Shown: positions 24,447 through 30,465 of the stretch, piece by piece
Layout of the letters: each line of letters opens with the position of its first letter
Position numbering within the stretch: the stretch's first letter is position 1
DNA from: Nitrospiraceae bacterium
GTDB taxonomy: Bacteria; Nitrospirota; Thermodesulfovibrionia; Thermodesulfovibrionales; UBA6898
Assembly (NCBI GenBank): GCA_020347665.1
Contig: CP070737.1
Coordinates: forward strand, 1,548,211-1,580,311
Direction of reading: 5' to 3'
DNA length: 32,101 nt
Translations under genes and position numbers: made by a program
Notes under the pieces: generated by a model
The model's database searches: none
What the model saw: the letters and a program-made list of their open reading frames with translations, nothing else
Told to the model about the DNA's origin: nothing

Positions 24447-26423
24447 TTATCGTATTTCCGAACCTTCGCTAATATCTTTTTCAGGAATAATGATCACCGG
24501 GTTTCCCGCGGCATCGGTCGCAGCAAGAATCATTCCGTTGGAGTCAACTCCCATAATTCTGGCCGGTTGAAGGTTGGTAACCACGACAATCTTATTCCCC
24601 GTCAGATCCTCGGGTCGATAGGCAGCCCCTATACCTGCAACAATCTGGCGTTGTTCACCAGTGTCAACATTCATCTTTATCAATTTTTTTGAGCCCTGAA
24701 TACGTTCAGCACTCAAAACCTTACCAACCTTTAATTCAACCTTTGAAAAATCATCTAGTCCTATCATGGTCCCAGCCCCGACGTCGGGTTTTTTCTGTTT
24801 GCCTGTGGTGACCGCAGCATGTCCATCCCCTTTTGGCCGTTCAATCCGTGGAAAGAGCTGCTCTCCCTTTGCAATTGCCGTATCATATCCGGGACGCCAG
24901 TTCCAGGAAAAAACTTCTGAAGGACCCTTTTTATCCGGCAGATGCCCTGTGGCTTCTTCAGGAAGCGACTTGAGACCGATCTGTTTCCACATATTTTCTG
25001 CAGTATCAGGCATAAAAGGATAGAGCAATAATGCCGTCATTCTGAGGGCCTTCCAGATATCGTTCAGAATACTTTTTACCGCGTTCATGTCGTTCTGTTT
25101 TGCCCGTTTCCATGGTTCTGTCCGGGCAATATGATTGTTGGCAGCCCTGATGATATCCCAAATATGATCAAGTATCAGATTGAAGCGGAGATGAGACCAG
25201 TGATTATCGCTTCCAGCTTCCATACTGTATGCTTCACAGTTTTGGCGAAAGGTATCCGAATTCTCCTTCACTGATGATTGTAACGGTTCATCTATTACGC
25301 CCTGAACATATTTTTCTGCCATAGTGAGAAATCTGCTGACGAGGTTTCCGAGGTCGTTTGCAAGATCAGTATTCACCCTGTTAATAAACGAAGTCTCCGA
25401 AAAATCGCCGTCCAGACCAAAAGGAACTTCCCGGAACAGAAAGTATCTCAAAGCATCAGTTCCATACCGGTCAACTATCCTGTTCGGATCAACAACATTG
25501 CCCACTGATTTGGACATTTTTTTCCCTTCGACCGTCCACCATCCATGCGCAAAAATATTGTCCGGTAACGGAAAATTCAGTGCCATCAGCATCGTGGACC
25601 AGTATACAGCATGGGTAGTCAGGATATCTTTACCTACCAGATGATGAGAAGCCGGCCACCAAAAATCCCCGCGAGCGGCCTCCGCTCCATCCGGAATAAG
25701 ATAGCGGGTAGCAGAAAAATAGTTCACTAGAGCATCAAACCAGACATACGTAACAAACTGTTCGTCAAACGGAAGCGGGATACCCCATGACAGCCTCTGA
25801 TGCGGTCTCGAAATACACAGATCGCCGAGCTGATTATTCTTCAGGAAGCCAAGCACCTCATTTTTTCGCGTCTCGGGTAGAATATAAAACGGATTATCCT
25901 CAATATACCTGATTAGTTTGTCCTGATATTTCGACATGAGAAAAAAATAGTTCTCTTCATGGATTTCCTCTACCCCTCTTCCGCAATCAGGACACTTCCC
26001 ATCCAGGAGATCCTTTTCAGTCCAGAACCGCTCATCAGGTGTACAGTACCAACCGGAATAACCCTTCTTCTCGATTTCGCCTTTATCCAACAGCATCTGT
26101 ATTAATCCCTGAACTGTTTTAACATGTTCGGGATCAGTCGTTCGTATAAAAGCGTCATGTGAAATATTAAGTTTTGACCACAGCTCCCTGAAATTCTCAA
26201 CCATTACATCAGCATGTTCTTTGGGGCTACGGCCTTTTTCACGGGCAGCCTGTTCTACTTTCTGACCATGTTCATCAGTGCCCGTAAGAAAAAAAACCGT
26301 TTGTCCATGCAGGCGTGCGTAGCGGGCAAGAATATCTGCTGCAATAGTGGTATAGGCATGTCCGATATGGGGCATGTCATTGACGTAATATATCGGTGTT
26401 GTTACGTAAAACTTATTATTCAT
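24447..26423 (-). CDS. metG: Methionyl-tRNA synthetase with C-terminal tRNA-binding domain
   Basis: Charges tRNA-Met. The 658-residue protein has a class I HIGH motif at 19-22 (MPHIGHAYTT), a connective insert with a zinc knuckle (Cys127, Cys144, Cys147 in KCPDCG), and the KMSKS loop at 302-306 (KKMSKSVGNV). The helical anticodon-binding domain follows to about residue 510. A linker leads to the EMAP-type tRNA-binding OB fold at about 550-658 (VELKVGKVLSAERI ... IVAGIGAAYRPEDL ... LQPARIMGVDSNGM), which commonly mediates dimerisation. Its ATG overlaps the ricT stop (ATGA). It is the last gene of the operon, and its stop is 3 bp from the stop of the convergent kinase gene. Confidence 0.98.
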   Translation of the reverse strand: MNNKFYVTTPIYYVNDMPHIGHAYTTIAADILARYARLHGQTVFFLTGTDEHGQKVEQAAREKGRSPKEHADVMVENFRELWSKLNISHDAFIRTTDPEHVKTVQGLIQMLLDKGEIEKKGYSGWYCTPDERFWTEKDLLDGKCPDCGRGVEEIHEENYFFLMSKYQDKLIRYIEDNPFYILPETRKNEVLGFLKNNQLGDLCISRPHQRLSWGIPLPFDEQFVTYVWFDALVNYFSATRYLIPDGAEAARGDFWWPASHHLVGKDILTTHAVYWSTMLMALNFPLPDNIFAHGWWTVEGKKMSKSVGNVVDPNRIVDRYGTDALRYFLFREVPFGLDGDFSETSFINRVNTDLANDLGNLVSRFLTMAEKYVQGVIDEPLQSSVKENSDTFRQNCEAYSMEAGSDNHWSHLRFNLILDHIWDIIRAANNHIARTEPWKRAKQNDMNAVKSILNDIWKALRMTALLLYPFMPDTAENMWKQIGLKSLPEEATGHLPDKKGPSEVFSWNWRPGYDTAIAKGEQLFPRIERPKGDGHAAVTTGKQKKPDVGAGTMIGLDDFSKVELKVGKVLSAERIQGSKKLIKMNVDTGEQRQIVAGIGAAYRPEDLTGNKIVVVTNLQPARIMGVDSNGMILAATDAAGNPVIIIPEKDISEGSEIR

Positions 26424-27301
26424 TTCTTCTGAAATTTGCCCCGGTGTCTTTTTCTTCTCCGCCTTCTCCTCTTACCTCTTCTTGATCGTATCTGTTCTTT
26501 CTGATCAGGCTTCTCGTCAGGGGGGGACGGAGCCTGTTCAGCAATCCCTTCAGGAGGGTGAGGCGTTTCAGGAGATCGCTCTTCGGGTATGAGCGTTGGA
26601 GAATCCACAGCGTCCTGTTCATAAACTATCGGGACCGCGGTATCATCCGCATCACCGGTTCTTTTCTGTACGAATTCGCCGCACTCAAAGCCCAGGCAAC
26701 ACATCAGCCTGCCGCAGACACCAGAGAGTTTATTGGTGTTGAGCACCAGTTCCTGCTGCTTTGCCATTCGTATGGAAATCGGCTCAAACGAGGTCAGAAA
26801 CTGTCTGCAGCAGAGTTCCTTTCCGCATATTCCAGCCCCTCCTACAAACTTTGCCTTATCGCGCACCCCAATCTGTCTCATCTCAATTCTGGTTTTGAAC
26901 TGTGCAGCAAGGTCCTTAACCAGTTCCCTGAAATCAATTCTTCCGTCCGCTGTAAAGTAGAAAACCACCCTCTTCCTGTCGAGGGTTACCTCAGTATAGA
27001 TAAGCTGCATCGGGATACCACGCGCCATAATCCTCTCGAGGCAAAAATCCTGCGCTTCGCGAGCGAATGAGTCATTTTCTTCCTTCTTCCTCATATCCTC
27101 TTCTGTCGCCCGATGCAGTACTCTTTTCAGCGCACGTTCCGGCTTTTCCACAGACTGGCTTTCAGTTACTATTGTCCCGATGCTCAGTCCGAACTCTGAT
27201 TCAACAACAACAGAGTCACCGATAGTGACTTCGAATCCGTTCAATTCGAAATCATATATTCTGCCGCATTTTCTGAATCTGATACCGACTACCTCAGGCA
27301 T
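26420..27301 (-). CDS. ricT: PSP1-domain protein, RicT (YaaT)-like, with poly-basic tail
   Basis: A 293-residue cytoplasmic protein. The PSP1 domain spans about residues 60-145. The cysteine clusters are GGAGICGKELCC (154-165) and VCGRLMCCLGFEC (195-207). In Bacillus RicT similar cysteines help hold [4Fe-4S] clusters in the RicA-F-T complex, which influences RNase Y-dependent mRNA maturation and phosphorelay. After residue 212 comes an acidic, proline-rich linker, then a strikingly basic C-terminus (about 271-293, mostly Arg/Lys). The tail is not part of the Bacillus protein as I know it and suggests nucleic-acid binding. The gene overlaps holB by 8 nt and metG by 4 nt. Confidence 0.9.
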   Translation of the reverse strand: MPEVVGIRFRKCGRIYDFELNGFEVTIGDSVVVESEFGLSIGTIVTESQSVEKPERALKRVLHRATEEDMRKKEENDSFAREAQDFCLERIMARGIPMQLIYTEVTLDRKRVVFYFTADGRIDFRELVKDLAAQFKTRIEMRQIGVRDKAKFVGGAGICGKELCCRQFLTSFEPISIRMAKQQELVLNTNKLSGVCGRLMCCLGFECGEFVQKRTGDADDTAVPIVYEQDAVDSPTLIPEERSPETPHPPEGIAEQAPSPPDEKPDQKEQIRSRRGKRRRRRRKRHRGKFQKK

Positions 27302-28313
27302 GCCAAAGCCCTAATTCCTTTCTCAGAAGTGACGCAATGTAGTTCCATGTAAGAGACTTGTTCCTGTTGTAATGTAATGACCTGCGTATCGTGTCAATTT
27401 CCATATAGCAATATATTATAACGCTTACATCATGGGAATTACCCAGTTCCAGGATATAATCCAGCTGGTCAATATTAATAAGCCGAGAAGGTTCTCCCGT
27501 GATTTTTACAACGGCGATATCTCGCAGTAAAATCAGAATGAGCTCACACCACCGCTCCATCTCTTCCCGCGAAGCCCAACTATCTTTCTCTGCCTTCAGC
27601 ATACTCTTCAAGAGTTTCAGAAACCACTCCCGTTCCTCGAGCATATCACGAACAATTGCAGCTCCGGGGTTTCCCATTGACAACCGTGCGACAAGTTCGA
27701 GGTTCTCTTCGGCAACTTTTTCCGCGATAATCTTTTTACATGACGAAAGAGACAGGCTGACAAAGGTAATTGTGGAACACCGTGAGCGTATGGTATCCGG
27801 CAGATAATCAGGTTTTGAAGAAACAAGAATGATAACACTGTCAGGAGGTGGTTCTTCAAGGGTTTTCAGGAATGCATTGGCAGCAGAAATATTCATTGCC
27901 TCAGCATTGTCCACAATGACAATTTTTTGTGATCCTTCAAAAGGCCTGAATGAGAGGGCTTCATCTATTTTCCTTATCTCATCTATTCTTACCTGCCTGT
28001 CTTCCGGTGATATGAACAGAACATCCGGATGCGTACCAGAATCGATCTTTCTGCAGGACTCACATGCGTCGCATGCATCATGACTCAGTTCGATGACCGC
28101 CTGATGAGCTGCATGATCACCGGAAGGCAGCACCCCATCAGCCGCAGCGTTTGTCAGGCAGTTCAGGGCCTTCGCAAAATTAACTGCAGCGGTCTTCTTC
28201 CCGATTCCCGATTCTCCAGCAAAGAGGTATGCATTTGCAACCCGGTTCCTCTGCATCGCACCGACAAGCATCCCGATTGCCTTCTGCTGCCCTATGATAT
28301 CTTTGAGTGCCAT
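27294..28313 (-). CDS. holB: DNA polymerase III delta' subunit
   Basis: Clamp-loader subunit of the replicase, 339 residues. The AAA+ fold starts LKDIIGQQKAIGMLVGAM, with P-loop GESGIGKK (33-40) and a zinc module Cys52, Cys81, Cys84, Cys87. It continues with VRIDEIRKIDEALSFRPFEG, KIVIVDNAEAMNISAANAFLKTLEEPP and DTIRSRCSTI (SRC motif). The C-terminal helical collar domain is less conserved. AAGG lies 8 nt before the ATG, 16 bp after the tmk stop. The neighbours tmk and ricT are the same as around Bacillus holB. Confidence 0.95.
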   Translation of the reverse strand: MALKDIIGQQKAIGMLVGAMQRNRVANAYLFAGESGIGKKTAAVNFAKALNCLTNAAADGVLPSGDHAAHQAVIELSHDACDACESCRKIDSGTHPDVLFISPEDRQVRIDEIRKIDEALSFRPFEGSQKIVIVDNAEAMNISAANAFLKTLEEPPPDSVIILVSSKPDYLPDTIRSRCSTITFVSLSLSSCKKIIAEKVAEENLELVARLSMGNPGAAIVRDMLEEREWFLKLLKSMLKAEKDSWASREEMERWCELILILLRDIAVVKITGEPSRLINIDQLDYILELGNSHDVSVIIYCYMEIDTIRRSLHYNRNKSLTWNYIASLLRKELGLWHA

Positions 28314-28329
28314 GTCAGTGCCTTAAAAG

Positions 28330-28962
28330 TCAGATCTCTCTCGATGTAAAATAGGAAGTGACGATACCAGCGATTCTATTATGGACAGTATCGATGTCGG
28401 TTGAGCCGTCAACGGTTACAAAACGCTTCTGTTCCTTTTCCGCGAGGGCAAGAAATCCCTTTCTCACCCTTTCATGAAATGATATATGTTCACGCTCAAG
28501 TCGATCTGTTTTATTGATGTCTCTGTTGCGTGTCAGCCCTGTCATGACATCAAGATCAATCAGAATCGTTATATCAGGCTTTAATCCGCCAGTCGCAATT
28601 TTGTCAACAGACGCTATGATGTCCAGATCAATACCTCTTCCATAGCCTTGATACGCTACGGTAGAATCGCTGAACCGGTCAGAAATAACAACGGATCCTC
28701 TCTCAAGTGCCGGCATAATAACCTCCTCAACGTGCTGGATACGTGACGCATTATACAGAAAAAGCTCCGCGACCGGCTGTATGCCCTCGCTTTCCAGAGA
28801 CAAGAGGAGTTCCCTGATCTTTACGCTTATCGTTGTGCCACCGGGTTCTTCCGTTCGTATGACACGATAACCTTTATTCTTGAGAAGATCGGTCAGCAGC
28901 TGTACCTGCGTAGATTTGCCCGTGCCTTCAATCCCCTCAATAGATATAAAGACTCCTTTCAT
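28330..28962 (-). CDS. tmk: Thymidylate kinase
   Basis: Phosphorylates dTMP to dTDP. The 210-residue length is typical. P-loop GIEGTGKST (9-17) follows the first strand. RTEEPGGTTISVKIRELLLS is the substrate-binding region, VVISDRFSDSTVAYQGYGRG contains the DR motif, and the lid region is near TRNRDINKTDRLEREHISF. The ATG overlaps the stop of the MetE-like gene by 4 nt (ATGA at 28962-28959). Confidence 0.97.
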   Translation of the reverse strand: MKGVFISIEGIEGTGKSTQVQLLTDLLKNKGYRVIRTEEPGGTTISVKIRELLLSLESEGIQPVAELFLYNASRIQHVEEVIMPALERGSVVISDRFSDSTVAYQGYGRGIDLDIIASVDKIATGGLKPDITILIDLDVMTGLTRNRDINKTDRLEREHISFHERVRKGFLALAEKEQKRFVTVDGSTDIDTVHNRIAGIVTSYFTSREI

Positions 28963-29963
28963 GAGTATTCTTCTTTCAGAGTCATCAGCAGCTGGAATAC
29001 TTTCAGTGCTTCATCCATCGCCAGCGACCCGGTCCCGCACGATGGTGTCAGCAGTGTCCTGTCATAAACAAGAGACTCGGGTATTATTTTGGTCACTGTT
29101 GCCATGCTTCTGTCAAAACGGATCTTTATAGACTCTGGATCTTCATCATGGATTGATTCAGATGTCGGCACGATACCCCACGCGAGCATGCCGCCTTTGT
29201 CAAGGAACTGTCTGAGTTCTTCAGGATAAATCACGAGAGTATCAATGTAATCATATGCATCGAAGCTGACGACGTTCGTCCCGCTTTTCATGACAAGCGG
29301 CCAGTCAGCATTGCCACAGCAATGAATCCCTGAAATGCCACCAGCCAGACCGATCGCTTCCACGGTATCCTGTAACAGCCTGAGCGCCTCTTCGTTGCTT
29401 ACACCAATATAGCCGGAGGTTCCCAGTGCAGAAAGGATAGGTTCATCCACAAATATTACCACCGTGTCAGCGTATTGTTTCAATACATCTATCTGCCACC
29501 GGAGCTTTGCCTGTAACAGCATAAGAGATATCTGCCTCAGTTCTTCGTCAAAATAAACCGCCTTCCCATCCTTATCCTTCAGACCCAGCGTAAACGTAAG
29601 GGGCCCGGTAATATGCCCTTTTACATGAGTAAGCCGTCTGGATTTAATCAGGTTCAGAAAAGTATGCAGGCCTGCAGCATAATCTTCGGAAATAGCTATC
29701 CTGCTTTTTTCTGTCCAGTTTTCATAAAACCGGTCGAGTTCATCAGAACCGTTTTTTTCGATCCAGACCGCTCTTCTTTCATTGTCGATCCTGACGAACG
29801 GCATACCTTCGGAGTATTGCGGAATCATCAATTCATTAAACGACAGCCGGGGCAATTGAGGCCAAAAAGGAATATCGAATATATCAAGAATTACCCTGCA
29901 TGCCTCTTCAGCACTCTCATACGGCAGACTTCCGATTCCCGTTGTTAAAAAAGGTTTTAACAT
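28959..29963 (-). CDS. Cobalamin-independent methionine synthase-like (MetE C-domain/UROD fold) protein
   Basis: A 334-residue single TIM-barrel protein, about the size of the catalytic half of MetE. The N-terminus reads FLTTGIGSLPYESAEEACR, with GSLP typical of the UROD/MetE superfamily. The GPLTFTLGL and VDEPILSALG segments follow, and the metal ligands appear as HCC (His214, Cys215/216) plus Cys309 in LLTPSCGTGSLA, matching the His-x-Cys ... Cys zinc site of MetE. Which methyl donor and acceptor it uses is unknown; short archaeal-type methionine synthases and corrinoid-dependent methyltransferases are both possible. It heads the tmk-holB-ricT-metG operon and starts from a promoter that leaves no leader. 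Confidence 0.8.
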   Translation of the reverse strand: MLKPFLTTGIGSLPYESAEEACRVILDIFDIPFWPQLPRLSFNELMIPQYSEGMPFVRIDNERRAVWIEKNGSDELDRFYENWTEKSRIAISEDYAAGLHTFLNLIKSRRLTHVKGHITGPLTFTLGLKDKDGKAVYFDEELRQISLMLLQAKLRWQIDVLKQYADTVVIFVDEPILSALGTSGYIGVSNEEALRLLQDTVEAIGLAGGISGIHCCGNADWPLVMKSGTNVVSFDAYDYIDTLVIYPEELRQFLDKGGMLAWGIVPTSESIHDEDPESIKIRFDRSMATVTKIIPESLVYDRTLLTPSCGTGSLAMDEALKVFQLLMTLKEEYS

Positions 29964-30287
29964 CTATGAATAATACCCTATTGATCGAAGTAGTTTCAAA
30001 GTCTTTCATCGTATTCAGCTTTTATTTAATCTTCTTGAGATGATGCTGTTGATCATGTGGATAACGGTTACATTCCGGAACAAGCGTTCAGAATATTTCC
30101 CTATGCATAAAATCAATTGCCGTCCCAAAAGCGAAAACCCCGGGGCAATGCGGTACGGAATACGCCGAATCATGACGGATAATTCTGTTTTTTACATCCG
30201 GTATGTTATGAGGATCAGACAATAAGAGGGCTGAAAAATGAAGGGAAGACAGTATTACGTCTTATAATACGACATATTTTATGACCT
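29964..30287. other. 324-bp gene-free region
   Basis: Contains the promoter of the MetE-like operon at its left end and, at 30252-30270, an AT-rich hairpin (GTATTA, 7-nt loop, TAATAC) 18 bp beyond the small ribosomal peptide gene. No T-run follows the hairpin. A 61-codon open frame on the + strand (30040-30225) has no Shine-Dalgarno and no recognisable features. I see no RNA gene. Confidence 0.5.
29970..29999 (-). promoter_or_regulatory. Promoter of the MetE-like/tmk/holB/ricT/metG operon (predicted leaderless)
   Basis: Minus strand: -35 TTGAAA (29999-29994), 18-nt spacer, -10 TATTAT (29975-29970), both 5/6 to consensus. Six nt (TCATAG) then separate the -10 from ATG 29963. No Shine-Dalgarno is possible in the transcript. 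Confidence 0.6.
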
Positions 30288-30386
30288 CTATTTATTCCTT
30301 CTCCGCTGGTGCTTTGTTTTCTTGAGAAGTTTCTTGTGCTTATGTTTACTCATCTTCTTTTTACGCCATTTTTTTACGTTTCCCAC
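30288..30386 (-). CDS. Small basic ribosomal peptide, mS38/bS22-like (AURKAIP1/COX24 domain)
   Basis: A 32-residue peptide reading MGNVKKWRKKKMSKHKHK then KLLKKTKHQRRRNK, with 20 of 32 residues Lys, Arg or His. The K-K-x-R-K-K-x-M-x-K-x-K-x-x-K-L-L-K-x-T pattern is that of the AURKAIP1/COX24 C-terminal domain, found in mitochondrial mS38 and in the bacterial small-subunit peptide bS22. The start is GTG 30386, preceded by AAGGTGGTGAG; an internal ATG at residue 12 would lose the conserved K-K-x-R-K-K block. It would bind 16S rRNA of the 30S subunit. It lies 79 bp after the activase-like gene on the same strand and is easily missed because of its size. Confidence 0.82.
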   Translation of the reverse strand: MGNVKKWRKKKMSKHKHKKLLKKTKHQRRRNK

Positions 30387-30427
30387 GTACTCACCACCTT
30401 TTTCATAATAGTGTAAAGAGCAGACAC

Positions 30428-30459
30428 TGCGGTTTGCTCAGCAAGAAAATGTGACCGCA
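30428..30459. other. Two-tier stem-loop just after the activase-like gene
   Basis: The outer pair TGCGGT (30428-30433) and ACCGCA (30454-30459) encloses an inner hairpin TTGC-TCA-GCAA (30434-30444). It begins 6 nt after the stop codon of the upstream gene (30466). No U-tract follows, so it is not a standard intrinsic terminator; it may protect or process the 3' end. Confidence 0.35.
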
Positions 30460-30465
30460 CAATGC

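Noticed and set aside
26558..27070. 170-codon + strand frame opposite ricT
   Set aside because: Antisense shadow; Ser/Arg-rich composition from the reversed frame and no ribosome binding site.
29943..29962. Perfect palindrome TGTTAAAA-N4-TTTTAACA overlapping the MetE-like start codon
   Set aside because: Eight-bp arms with free loop length are expected a few times by chance in 32 kb; it lies in codons for Leu-Lys-Pro-Phe-Leu-Thr and its spacing differs from the TTAAAA-N3-TTTTAA pair.
30120..30160. CCCCGGGG palindrome in the gene-free region
   Set aside because: Isolated 8-bp GC palindrome without repeat partner or structure around it.
30040..30225. A 61-codon + strand frame in the 324-bp gap
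   Set aside because: No ribosome binding site, no family resemblance, odd composition; most likely chance.
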